Of a stretch of 41,640 nt of DNA, positions 16,923 through 25,063 are shown piece after piece (position 1 is the first letter of the stretch; every line of letters begins with the position of its first letter). Below the pieces are notes generated by a model, which did not search any database, was not told the DNA's origin, and saw only the letters and a program-made list of their open reading frames with translations. Source of the stretch: Shewanella aestuarii (GTDB lineage Bacteria; Pseudomonadota; Gammaproteobacteria; Enterobacterales; Shewanellaceae); NCBI RefSeq assembly GCF_014647215.1, contig NZ_BMOT01000016.1, forward strand, positions 1 through 41,640, in the 5' to 3' direction. Position numbers and translations under genes: made by a program.

Positions 16923-17369
16923 TTAAGTGATTTTTATTAGTTTTTTTGCAACCAACATACCTAATAGCATTGCGATGACAAATCCGATAAATTGACCATT
17001 CAGAGTCACTAAATTCACCATCGCTGGACCAGGGCAAATTCCTACAAGCCCCCAACCTAAACCAAATAAACTCGCGCCGATTAATAATTTTTTATCAACG
17101 TTAGTTTTAGTTGGCAGAAAAAATTGTTCATCTAATAAAGGCTTACTTTTGGGTTTTACCCCAAACACATATCCAAAGCTAAATACGCTTAATCCCGCAG
17201 CCATCACTAACGCAAGGCTTGGGTCCCAATCGCCAAAAAAATCGAGAAAATTAAGCACTTTATTAGCATCAACCATTTGCGAGACGATCAATCCCAAGCC
17301 AAATAAACAGCCTGAAATAAATGCCACAAACGCCTGTAATCGATAGGAAGTATCTGGATGCTGATTCAT
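16923..17369 (-). CDS. DUF6691 / YeeE-like membrane protein, second half-transporter
   Basis: A 148-residue membrane protein with about four hydrophobic segments is related to the YeeE/YedE sulfur-transport superfamily. It starts at the ATG at 17369 (MNQHPDTSYRLQAFVAFISG), one base after the stop of the upstream partner; the open frame continues upstream through that partner's gene but is a shadow there. Conserved marks are GCLFGLGLIVSQMVDANKVLNFLD near the N-terminus and GLGWGLVGICPGPAMVN with a membrane cysteine. Together with the next gene it forms a pair equivalent to one full-length YeeE, probably importing thiosulfate or a related reduced sulfur species. Substrate is inferred from family. 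Confidence 0.82.
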   Translation of the reverse strand: MNQHPDTSYRLQAFVAFISGCLFGLGLIVSQMVDANKVLNFLDFFGDWDPSLALVMAAGLSVFSFGYVFGVKPKSKPLLDEQFFLPTKTNVDKKLLIGASLFGLGWGLVGICPGPAMVNLVTLNGQFIGFVIAMLLGMLVAKKLIKIT

Positions 17370-17370
17370 A

Positions 17371-17793
17371 TTATGCCCCAATAACATGCCGAGTGAAAAA
17401 TACCACCACAGCTGCCAGCAACATAAAAACCAATGTGGCAACAATTGAGCGTTTAGACATTCTGCCAATACCGCAAATACCATGGCCACTGGTACAGCCT
17501 GCACATAAGTAAGTACCAAAACCCACCAAAAAACCGCCCAGAAGAGTCAGTGTCCAGCTAGTATTTAACTGTGTCGGTAAAGTGAAGCCGACAGCGGGAG
17601 CTAAAAAACCACTTAATGTCAGACCGGCAATAAAAGCCCAGCGCCATTTCGCATTAGGATTTTTGAATTGCATGGCACCACTTAAAATACCCGATATCCC
17701 CGCAATACGGCCATTAAGCAGTATTAATAACAATGCACCTAAACCTAACAGTACACCGCCCAATAGGGCACTAAAAGGAGTAAATTCAGTCAT
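17371..17793 (-). CDS. YeeE/YedE-family membrane protein, first half-transporter
   Basis: A 140-residue inner-membrane protein with about four helices starts at the ATG at 17793 (MTEFTPFSALLGGVLLGLG); in-frame starts up to 17805 are possible. The family signature is LCAGCTSGHGICGIGRMSKRS near residues 98-118. Its cysteines lie within the membrane path and are implicated in sulfur-compound passage in YeeE structures. NGRIAGISGILSG is the matching N-terminal motif. It is transcribed ahead of the DUF6691 partner with a one-base gap. No metallo-beta-lactamase/BigR-type regulator is adjacent, unlike some such operons. Confidence 0.83.
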   Translation of the reverse strand: MTEFTPFSALLGGVLLGLGALLLILLNGRIAGISGILSGAMQFKNPNAKWRWAFIAGLTLSGFLAPAVGFTLPTQLNTSWTLTLLGGFLVGFGTYLCAGCTSGHGICGIGRMSKRSIVATLVFMLLAAVVVFFTRHVIGA

Positions 17794-18094
17794 ATTCACC
17801 ATCAACCATTAAAAAGACGGCGCAGTTTACCATAGGACAAAGTGTAATTCTTAACTCAGATAAGGTATGTCTTTTATCTACCTATTTAAACGAGTAAAAA
17901 CCAGCTCAGTGTGTATGAGCATAACGAGTAGCCTTGTTATTGCGACGTAACTGCCGGTTTAGTGAATGGAACTGAGTGATAGATTGATAGCTGATTATTG
18001 TGCCTCTGTTAATGTGTTTAGCTGCTGTGGTTAATGAGTGATTCACATTAAACGAGTATAATGCCGCCAATATTGAATCGTTAGAGCCAAATTT
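17794..18094. other. intergenic region without recognised gene
   Basis: This is the divergent space between the YeeE-like pair (minus) and the DUF3087 gene (plus). It presumably holds both promoters. I see no convincing operator, RNA or conserved small ORF. Confidence 0.5.
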
Positions 18095-18619
18095 ATGAGA
18101 TTAAGACACGTTGATAAACCGCAATATCGTAAAATGACTAATCAAGTACAGGTTGGATTAATTGCCATTTTAGCTATTTCATCAGTGGTATTTGGGCAGA
18201 TATTGATTGCGCTATTGGGGTCCGCATCCGTAGAAGTTGGGCAGCCAACTGGCAACTTTTACTTTAATTTTGCTGGGGTGATTTTAGGCTTAATGCTGTG
18301 CACGCTAGTAGTAAAGTATGGCCGAGTAAAATCACAATATACTGACGTGTATTACGTTTTTCAGCTTAAGCAGCTGCAAAATAAAATTTACCGAAAGCTT
18401 AACTCAGTGCAAAAGTCTGCTGCAGATAATAACCATGACGCCTTGGTTATTTTATGTTTTTATTATCAAAGTTTAGCGCTGGTTTACGAACTAGATAACA
18501 ACACCCTGACGATAACTGAAGTGAATAAGCAAATTGCGGCATTAGAGAAACAAATTTCAGATAACCAATTATCATGTGATGTGAGTGAATTTGACATCAA
18601 GTTGTTAGGGCATTTCTAA
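18095..18619 (+). CDS. DUF3087 family inner-membrane protein
   Basis: A 174-residue protein starts with a basic leader (MRLRHVDKPQYRKMTNQVQ). Two transmembrane helices follow (about 20-42 and 59-78), then a cytoplasmic helical tail with QLKQLQNKIYRKLNSVQ and a closing coiled-coil-like stretch. This arrangement and the N-terminal motif fit DUF3087, a family of unknown function seen mainly in Shewanella, Vibrio and relatives. It is a single gene followed by a strong terminator. Confidence 0.75.
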   Translation: MRLRHVDKPQYRKMTNQVQVGLIAILAISSVVFGQILIALLGSASVEVGQPTGNFYFNFAGVILGLMLCTLVVKYGRVKSQYTDVYYVFQLKQLQNKIYRKLNSVQKSAADNNHDALVILCFYYQSLALVYELDNNTLTITEVNKQIAALEKQISDNQLSCDVSEFDIKLLGHF

Positions 18620-18656
18620 ACATCAGCTAAAGTGATTTTAGGTTCAAACAATAGAG

Positions 18657-18691
18657 AAAAAACCAGGAACATAAATGCTTCCTGGTTTTTT
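18657..18691 (+). terminator. rho-independent terminator after the DUF3087 gene
   Basis: AACCAGGAA (18661-18669) pairs with TTCCTGGTT (18679-18687), preceded by A-rich and followed by T-rich sequence. It is active on the plus strand and possibly in both directions. Confidence 0.85.
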
Positions 18692-18700
18692 ATTAGGGTC

Positions 18701-18970
18701 TATATACCCAAACAACTTGAAGATACGTGTTTCAGAGCTTCACCGTGTTTTCAATACTAGGCGCGTTAATGCGGTAATGTTGGTACCTTATAAATTAGCG
18801 CAACAACGTAGTGGGAACACGGTGAAACTCCCTGAGGGCAAGTTTTACACGCGTTTATGCTGCGTTATTGATTTTGAAAAGGGAATAACCATTACCCGCA
18901 ATCAATGCCTTGCCTAAACGCGTGTAAATTCTTGCTGAAATCGAGCATCTTCAGGTTGTTTGGGTATATA
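18701..18970. mobile_element. 270-bp MITE-like element with terminal inverted repeats
   Basis: The terminal inverted repeats are 24 bp long (18701-18724 and 18947-18970, starting TATATACCCAAACAAC) with one mismatch. Inside are two further inverted repeats: 18735-18749 with 18816-18830 (14 of 15 matching), and 18844-18857 with 18915-18928 (14 of 14). The element does not encode a transposase; an 80-codon frame inside it has no protein character. It lies between a terminator and the end of ohr. GGTC occurs just outside each end, but a target duplication is not certain. Confidence 0.75.
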
Positions 18971-18981
18971 TGGTCGAGTGT

Positions 18982-19404
18982 TTAAATCGCCACGTTATTT
19001 ACCGTTAACTTCACATCTATGTTACCGCGCACCGCGTTGGAGTATGGACAAACTTGATGAGCGGTTTGAACAAGTTTAACAGCATCTTCCTGAGGTAAAT
19101 CTAATTCAACGGCCAGAGCTACGGTTAATGCAAAGCCTTTATTATCATTTGGACCAATACCGACTGTCGCCGTCGTTGGCGCAGATTTAAGTGCCACTTT
19201 CATTTCACGAGCCACATGTAAAATAGCATTGGAGAAACAAGCCGCATAACCTGCAGCAAATAATTGTTCAGGATTAGTGTGTTCGCCACTGCCGCCCATT
19301 TCTTTTGGGTAGCTTAATCCTAAATCAAGCTTGTTATCATCAGTTGTGACTTGACCATTACGACCCGCTAAAGCCGTTGCAGATGTTGTATATAGAGTTG
19401 ACAT
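18982..19404 (-). CDS. ohr: Organic hydroperoxide resistance protein (Ohr, OsmC family)
   Basis: Ohr is a thiol peroxidase that reduces organic and fatty-acid hydroperoxides using lipoylated partners. The protein has 140 residues from the ATG at 19404 (MSTLYTTSATALAGRNG), with GAGGT eight bases upstream. The frame is open 39 bp further, but that part is not conserved. The two redox cysteines are visible in AAGYAACFSNAIL and HQVCPYSNAVRGN. These motifs fit Ohr rather than OsmC. Two palindromes of the OhrR operator type lie upstream; ohrR itself is not in the window. Confidence 0.94.
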   Translation of the reverse strand: MSTLYTTSATALAGRNGQVTTDDNKLDLGLSYPKEMGGSGEHTNPEQLFAAGYAACFSNAILHVAREMKVALKSAPTTATVGIGPNDNKGFALTVALAVELDLPQEDAVKLVQTAHQVCPYSNAVRGNIDVKLTVNNVAI

Positions 19405-19439
19405 TAATAATACCTCAAAGAGAAAATAAAATACATTGC

Positions 19440-19456
19440 ACACAATTTAATTGTGT
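19440..19456 (-). promoter_or_regulatory. OhrR-like operator 1
   Basis: ACACAATTTAATTGTGT is a 17-bp palindrome with perfect 8-bp arms. It lies about 35-50 bp upstream of the ohr start, of the type bound by the MarR-family peroxide sensor OhrR. Confidence 0.6.
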
Positions 19457-19489
19457 TGACTGTAAATGATATGTGCACATGATGCAACT

Positions 19490-19505
19490 AAATTGTGCGC
19501 AATTT
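19490..19505 (-). promoter_or_regulatory. OhrR-like operator 2
   Basis: AAATTG-TGCG-CAATTT is a second palindrome sharing the AATTG core, 34 bp from the first. Two spaced sites are common in OhrR-controlled promoters. The sequence between here and the Pho box shows nothing else. Confidence 0.45.
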
Positions 19506-19686
19506 AATTTCGTGTTAATTATCAATCCAACAGTTTTATTAATATAACCTCATAGGTAAAGGTGAATTTTTAGGCCAATCAAGTTGGATATCTCAGCCCA
19601 GTGGATAGTCATATACCAACCTTAGTGATGGCATTTATGGCTCAACACTAACTAAAGTTCGATGATAAAGCTTTTATGTAACTATT

Positions 19687-19704
19687 CTGTCATTTGATTG
19701 TCAT
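19687..19704 (+). promoter_or_regulatory. Pho box (PhoB site) before phoD
   Basis: CTGTCAT-TTGA-TTGTCAT matches the PhoB consensus of two 7-bp CTGTCAT repeats spaced by a four-base AT-rich linker. One base differs in the second repeat. It lies 87 bp upstream of the phoD start, so induction by phosphate starvation is expected. Confidence 0.75.
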
Positions 19705-19791
19705 TCTGTATTAGCACAATAGCCGCACTTGTCTGACCTGTAGGGGGCATTAATAGGCAGACATCATCATGAGTTTAATAAGGAATATCGA

Positions 19792-21552
19792 ATGAAAATA
19801 GGGGTAAGTCGTCGCGATTTTTTAGCTATGTCAGCCAAAGGGGTTGGTGCGGTCGTTGTGTCATATGGATTAATGGGCTGTAACAGCGATGATGAAGCCA
19901 GCTACTCTGGCCAATTTTTGCAGGGTATTGCCAGTGGCGATCCAGCCAAAGATGCTGTGATCTTATGGACCAGAGTCACTCCAGACGTTGAAGCTGATAT
20001 CACAGTGTCATGGGAAGTGGCCTTAGATGCTAATTTTAGCCAAATCGTCACTAACGGCGTAATGAAAACCAACGCCAAACGTGACTATACGGTGAAAATT
20101 GATGCGGTTGGCCTTGAGGCGGGCAAAGGATACTTTTATCGCTTTAAATCGGGTAAATATATTTCAGAAGTTGGCATGACTAAAACCTTACCTGAAGGCA
20201 CGGTTGATTCAGTGAAATTGGCAGTGATGTCATGTGCAAACTATCCTGCAGGTTATTTCAATGTATACGCATTAGCGGCTCAGCGTGATGATTTAGATGC
20301 GGTTATTCATCTAGGGGATTACTTGTATGAATATGGTCGTGGCGGGTATGCCAGTGAAGATGCAGCGACTTTAGGCCGTGAAGTGTTGCCTGCGGGGGAA
20401 TTATTATTACTTAATGATTACCGCACGCGTTACGCTCAATATCGTAGTGATATGAGTTTGCAAAAACTGCATGCCAAAGTTGCTTTTATTACGGTATGGG
20501 ACGATCACGAAGTGGCTAACGACACCTGGCGAGAAGGTGCTGAAAATCACAATGACAATGAAGGGGATTTTGATTTACGTAAGCAAGCCGCACTGCAAGT
20601 GTATTTTGAATGGCTGCCAATCCGCCCTTGGAGCGAAGGTAACCATCAAGAAATCTACCGTAGCTTTAACTATGGTGATTTAGTGGATTTACATATGCTA
20701 GATACTCGATTGCTGGGACGAGACAAACAGCTCGACTATGCTGACTATATGGACCCTGCAACAAAGGCATTTAATAGCGCCGCCTTTTCAAGTGATGTAA
20801 CGGATGTTAATCGCACCATGTTAGGCCAATCACAATTATTATGGTTGCAGCAAACATTACTTGAGTCTACAGCTAAGTGGCAGGTGCTTGGGCAACAAGT
20901 GTTGATGGGTAAAATGTTGCTACCAGCGGCAATAGCGACACAACAAATGAGCATTCCTCAATTTGCCGAGTTAGCGATGTTAGCTCAATTAGCTGCGCGT
21001 GCACAGGCTGGCGATCCGACATTGTCTGCGCAAGAACTCGCGTATTTACAAGCAAATCAAAGCCAGTTGACTCCTGAGGTGATAGCCTTACTACAATTGC
21101 CGTCAATTCCTTATAATTTAGATGCTTGGGATGGATATGCCTATGAGCGTGAAGTTATTTTAGCGACTGCAAAATCGATGCAACACAATCTTGTGGTCGT
21201 GGCCGGTGACACTCACAATGCCTGGGCCAATGAACTTGTTGATAGTCAGGGAGATACGGTTGGGGTTGAGTTTGCAACCAGCTCAGTGTCTTCACCGGGG
21301 TTGGAATATTATCTTGGTTTATCAGATGCTGAAATGCCTGCAACGGAAGCTGCAATAGTTAATCTTATTAATGACTTAAAATATGCTAACGTGAAAGATC
21401 GTGGTTACTTGTTACTGACATTTAATGCCGAAGAGGCAGGTAGCGAGTGGCTTTATGTGAATACTATTAAAGATAAGTCATTCACGACATTAGTTGAGCG
21501 CTCTGCATTTGCAACCGTTAAAGTCCAACAGCCGAAGGTTATTATGGGTTAA
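19792..21552 (+). CDS. phoD: PhoD-family alkaline phosphatase/phosphodiesterase, Tat-exported
   Basis: PhoD hydrolyses phosphate mono- and diesters outside the cytoplasm to release phosphate, using Ca and Fe. The 586-residue protein begins with a twin-arginine motif (SRRDFLAMSAKGVGAVVVS) followed by a possible lipobox (LMGC), so the mature enzyme may be lipid-anchored. PhoD_N (about 40-140) has GIASGDPAKDAVILWTRVTP. The metallophosphatase core has VMSCANYPAGYFN, HLGDYLYEYG, WDDHEVANDTWREGAENHN and AGDTHNAWANEL, which supply the metal ligands. A Gln/Ala-rich insertion lies near residues 375-430. AAGGA precedes the ATG. It is controlled by an upstream Pho box. Confidence 0.93.
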   Translation: MKIGVSRRDFLAMSAKGVGAVVVSYGLMGCNSDDEASYSGQFLQGIASGDPAKDAVILWTRVTPDVEADITVSWEVALDANFSQIVTNGVMKTNAKRDYTVKIDAVGLEAGKGYFYRFKSGKYISEVGMTKTLPEGTVDSVKLAVMSCANYPAGYFNVYALAAQRDDLDAVIHLGDYLYEYGRGGYASEDAATLGREVLPAGELLLLNDYRTRYAQYRSDMSLQKLHAKVAFITVWDDHEVANDTWREGAENHNDNEGDFDLRKQAALQVYFEWLPIRPWSEGNHQEIYRSFNYGDLVDLHMLDTRLLGRDKQLDYADYMDPATKAFNSAAFSSDVTDVNRTMLGQSQLLWLQQTLLESTAKWQVLGQQVLMGKMLLPAAIATQQMSIPQFAELAMLAQLAARAQAGDPTLSAQELAYLQANQSQLTPEVIALLQLPSIPYNLDAWDGYAYEREVILATAKSMQHNLVVVAGDTHNAWANELVDSQGDTVGVEFATSSVSSPGLEYYLGLSDAEMPATEAAIVNLINDLKYANVKDRGYLLLTFNAEEAGSEWLYVNTIKDKSFTTLVERSAFATVKVQQPKVIMG

Positions 21553-21560
21553 TAATCTCA

Positions 21561-21599
21561 CTCTTCAGCCAATATTTAGTGGCGATGTTGGCTGAAGAG
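21561..21599. terminator. hairpin between convergent phoD and methyltransferase genes
   Basis: CTCTTCAGCCAA (21561-21572) and TTGGCTGAAGAG (21588-21599) form a perfect 12-bp stem nine bases after the phoD stop. No T-run follows on either strand, so termination is plausible by position only. Confidence 0.45.
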
Positions 21600-21628
21600 G
21601 TCATTGTCTGAGACGATAAATGGCTAGT

Positions 21629-22684
21629 TTAATCTATGGTTAACGCAACGATTTTCAGTGGATGATTTTGATCAAAAGCGGGAAAGTCCTCATGACAATC
21701 CAGCCATTCAATTTGGCTGACCTGACGGCCATTTTTTTCAACACAACGTACTAAGCTATCTAACCAAGCTTTGCGTTCCACTTTGGCAACATTATTACAG
21801 CAAACAATGGTGCCGCCAGTTTTTGTGGTTAGCATGGCGGGTTTAAATAAGCCTTGATAATCATTGATTAAATCGACCACACCAAAGACACTTTTGGCAA
21901 AACGAGGCGGATCTAAAAACACCAGATCAAAGGTGGTTTTAGCAAGTTTAGGATACTTGGGCAGCTTTTGATTTCGACGGCCGCCAACAGGTAAACCTGC
22001 TAATTGGCGTAATGCCGGAAACGCATCGCTTTGTACAAATTCACATACGTTTTCAACCTGATTTAACTCAGCATTTTTCTTACCAGCAGCCAGTGCAAAG
22101 GAAGAAAAGTCGACATTCATCACTCGCTTAGCTCCACCCACTGCGGCGGCAGTACCAATACCGCAAGTGTATGAAAATAAATTCAATACCGTTTTGTTAT
22201 TGCTGTGCTGACGCACATATTCTCTGCCCACCCTCATATCTAAAAATAGCAGTGGGTCTTGTCCTTCATGGCGCAGCTTTGTTGTGAAGGCGATTCCATT
22301 TTCATGCATCACTTGTTCAGACATGGCGTAGTCTTGTGCTTCATTTAACAAGCTATTTGCTACGCGGGAATTCTTTTGTGAGCGGTCGTTGTACACCACA
22401 GGAAAATCGCCATGCTGAATCAATACTTGGCTAATGTGTGCAAGCTGTTGCTCTGATAATGTCTCGTGAAAAGATTGTACTAACCATGCATCGCCATAGC
22501 GGTCGATGTTCAAACCATTAGCGCCTTCTACCGTGCCATGAAATACGCGATAACAGTCGGTATTGTGCTGCTTTGCATAGGCAAAAAAGCTTTCTCGTCG
22601 GGTAATGGCAGCAGCGAGCGCTTGGGTAAAATCGATTGCCGCTTTTTCTGGTGTGGCAATGCAAGAAGAAGTTGGGGTTGTCAT
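21629..22684 (-). CDS. Class I SAM-dependent (rRNA-type) methyltransferase
   Basis: A 351-residue enzyme has an N-terminal PUA-like/EEHEAD-type region (RVFHGTVEGANGLNIDRYGDAWLVQSF) followed by a Rossmann methyltransferase domain. The SAM-binding motif is VLNLFSYTCGIGTAAAVGGA (about 167-186), and the acidic motif II (VMNVDFSSFAL) and motif IV (LVFLDPPRF) follow. DPP-type motifs occur in the RlmI/RlmK group of 23S rRNA cytosine/guanine methyltransferases, so an RNA substrate is likely. I cannot tell which base is modified. It is transcribed alone, convergent with phoD. Confidence 0.83.
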   Translation of the reverse strand: MTTPTSSCIATPEKAAIDFTQALAAAITRRESFFAYAKQHNTDCYRVFHGTVEGANGLNIDRYGDAWLVQSFHETLSEQQLAHISQVLIQHGDFPVVYNDRSQKNSRVANSLLNEAQDYAMSEQVMHENGIAFTTKLRHEGQDPLLFLDMRVGREYVRQHSNNKTVLNLFSYTCGIGTAAAVGGAKRVMNVDFSSFALAAGKKNAELNQVENVCEFVQSDAFPALRQLAGLPVGGRRNQKLPKYPKLAKTTFDLVFLDPPRFAKSVFGVVDLINDYQGLFKPAMLTTKTGGTIVCCNNVAKVERKAWLDSLVRCVEKNGRQVSQIEWLDCHEDFPAFDQNHPLKIVALTID

Positions 22685-22785
22685 AGGAAAAAGGCCGCTG
22701 AGTTAGGGTAGAAAGCTCGTCATTATATCAGAGTCTTATACAGGAAGCAGTCAAAGTCATCCGTGGATTTGGGTATGGGCAGGTT

Positions 22786-22817
22786 AAAAAAGGTGCCTTT
22801 ATAAAATAAAGGCACCG
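22786..22817 (-). terminator. rho-independent terminator of the decaheme cytochrome gene
   Basis: On the minus strand GGTGCCTTTAT and ATAAAGGCACC pair around a three-base loop and are followed by six T residues, about 70 bp past the cytochrome stop. Confidence 0.85.
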
Positions 22818-22885
22818 AAAGGTCTAACTTGGGTTGTTGCGGGTGAATGAATGACTGGCGCTAGGCATCACCTAACGCCGATGGG

Positions 22886-25063
22886 TTATAGCTTGTGACC
22901 GTGATGCTCCATAATTTTCTCAGGGCTATGACAGGTCGCACAGGCTTCTTTAGCCGATTTAGCTTGCTGTTTGTCTGGGCCAAAGTACGCGCCATTACTT
23001 TGCATATGCGCCATTGCTGCATCTGATAGATACTTTTGGTGGCAGCTAATACATGATGCTGCATCGGATGATGCGTACCAGGTTTCAACGGGTGTTAGGC
23101 TAGGATCGTTTTGTTTACCAGGGATAAAGCTTGGTACAACATGCGCCTGTCCAGCATTGCGACCTAACTCAAATCCATAAGCTTTACCGCCCCATCCCTC
23201 TACTTCAGCATGACATGTCATACAGTCGGTTTTGAGTATGGTGCCACTACCACCGTGGCCATTATCATGTCCTTTGGCTTTATGGGCTTTGTACATAAAG
23301 CTAGTTGATTTCATTTCTCCCCATGCCACGGCATCACCATTAGCGTCTTCAACCGCACCGAGTTTTTTATCATTGGTGTGGCAAGCAATACAGTTTACGC
23401 CGTTTGAGTCATGGTAAAACTCAAAGCTATGACAGCTATGACAGGTTTGGTCATCAACAATTGCACGGCGCATAGCAACGACGGCTTCACTGTCAGCTAA
23501 CACAGTGCGGTATGCGGGGGTTTGTACATAAGCTGGATAAGCTTCGGTGTTATCACAACTTGTGCGGGTTGATGTTCCTTCGATAAAGCACACTTTAACT
23601 ACAGGTAATACTTCAAGAGAGCGAGAAGCAATGTCCGCAGGGAAGTTCATGCTTACTTTGACACTCACACTGTTATCCGCATTCCACGTCGCTTTGTTGG
23701 CATCTTTAATATCGATGCGACGCTCACTATAGGGGGATTGGTCAAAATCAGGATAGTCTTTTTCAACATCCCAGCTGATCACCACATAGGGCTTGCTATA
23801 GCCTTTTTTATACACTTCATTTTGGGCGACTGTATTGCCAGTGTCATCCAAAATTTTCATTTCGAAGCTGATTTCATTTGCGGCGCTGATCGCGACATTA
23901 CTGACAGTTACACCATACTCTTTCGCTGCTTTATAGGGCTTAGCGTGATTGTCATGCACCGCAGCGCTATGACAGTCAGTACAGGTCAGTTGTGGGTTTT
24001 TATCCGACTTATGCTGTGCTGGTGAATCAGTATGACAACCAGTACAGGCATTAGCATTGGCATTTGCCAGCCACAGGTCTTTATCGGCTAAGGTCTCATC
24101 TTCTACGTGACAGGTTGCACAATCCATAAAGGGTTTGGTTGGGAATGCAGGGTAATCAAAGGCATGATCCCCGCCATAACCTGCAATGGTATATGGCATC
24201 GGCACGATATTGCCTTGTTCATCTTTACCTTCACGGTTAGGTCCCATGTGAATCGCGTGAACCATATGGCCTAGCTCAACAGATATTGCATTAGGATCAG
24301 TCACAATACCATTATGACAAGATTGGCAGTTTTCCATGTCTAAACGACGACCGCCATGGGCTTTAAGGCTGTCTGGCTGATGACAGGTATAGCAGGTTTG
24401 TAAAGTCATTAGATCACGGGTTTCAATACCCTCAGAGGCATTTGTTGCTGGTATCCAATCAAAATGGGCATTTTCAGCCAACTCTTTTCCTGAGTCGTAC
24501 TCAAATTGCATTTCAATGGCTATACGTTGAGTGAGTGCAGGGTCAAAAATCACTCCTGCAGGATCTTCAGTTGCCGTAAGATCGGTTTTGAAGGTGTAGG
24601 TATAAGTGCCGTTATTATGATCGACTAAGCATTCGACGCAGTTGTTAATTTTTTCAAAACCTTGTTCGAAGGTTGTGCCTGCATCATTGGTGGTTTCGTT
24701 AAGTAACGATATCCATTGTTTTAATTCACTGCCTTCAGTCGTTTGCAGCTGAGCTAATGAAAAACGGAAATCATGAAAAGGGTTAGTACCACTTAACCCA
24801 AATAAGCCCACTCCTTGTTGGTTTTCTAATTCAAAATCAACGCTAATAATGCCGTTGCTATAGCTTGCTTGGGTAATATTGGCGATAGCATTATTAGCCA
24901 TATCAATATGTAAACCGCTAGTGCCAGGTGTACCAGGATCTCCAGGGCTGCCAGGGTTTCCGTCTACACCGTCTTTTCCATCGTTGCCATCACCGCAGGC
25001 CGACAACATCATGGTTGATGCAATAAGCAGTGCTAGTGTGGTGGTTTTTGTTTTTATCATCAT
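22886..25063 (-). CDS. OmcA/MtrC-family decaheme c-type cytochrome lipoprotein
   Basis: An outer-surface electron-transfer protein of extracellular respiration. The 725-residue protein starts at the ATG at 25063, six bases after GGAG; an upstream TTG frame is ignored. Signal peptide and lipobox LSAC are followed by a collagen-like Gly-x-y linker (GKDGVDGNPGSPGDPGTPG). Ten CxxCH heme motifs are visible: CYTCH, CQSCH, CATCH, CTGCH and CTDCH in the first half; CHSCH, CIACH, CMTCH, CISCH and CATCH in the second. This 5+5 layout with intervening beta domains matches OmcA/MtrC/MtrF. No mtrA/mtrB partner is present, so it probably uses a conduit encoded elsewhere or acts like OmcA. It diverges from two LysR genes. 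Its natural acceptor is unknown. Confidence 0.94.
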   Translation of the reverse strand: MMIKTKTTTLALLIASTMMLSACGDGNDGKDGVDGNPGSPGDPGTPGTSGLHIDMANNAIANITQASYSNGIISVDFELENQQGVGLFGLSGTNPFHDFRFSLAQLQTTEGSELKQWISLLNETTNDAGTTFEQGFEKINNCVECLVDHNNGTYTYTFKTDLTATEDPAGVIFDPALTQRIAIEMQFEYDSGKELAENAHFDWIPATNASEGIETRDLMTLQTCYTCHQPDSLKAHGGRRLDMENCQSCHNGIVTDPNAISVELGHMVHAIHMGPNREGKDEQGNIVPMPYTIAGYGGDHAFDYPAFPTKPFMDCATCHVEDETLADKDLWLANANANACTGCHTDSPAQHKSDKNPQLTCTDCHSAAVHDNHAKPYKAAKEYGVTVSNVAISAANEISFEMKILDDTGNTVAQNEVYKKGYSKPYVVISWDVEKDYPDFDQSPYSERRIDIKDANKATWNADNSVSVKVSMNFPADIASRSLEVLPVVKVCFIEGTSTRTSCDNTEAYPAYVQTPAYRTVLADSEAVVAMRRAIVDDQTCHSCHSFEFYHDSNGVNCIACHTNDKKLGAVEDANGDAVAWGEMKSTSFMYKAHKAKGHDNGHGGSGTILKTDCMTCHAEVEGWGGKAYGFELGRNAGQAHVVPSFIPGKQNDPSLTPVETWYASSDAASCISCHQKYLSDAAMAHMQSNGAYFGPDKQQAKSAKEACATCHSPEKIMEHHGHKL

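Noticed and set aside
18675..18917. 80-codon open frame
   Set aside because: It lies inside the MITE-like inverted-repeat element and across its palindromes; no protein signature.
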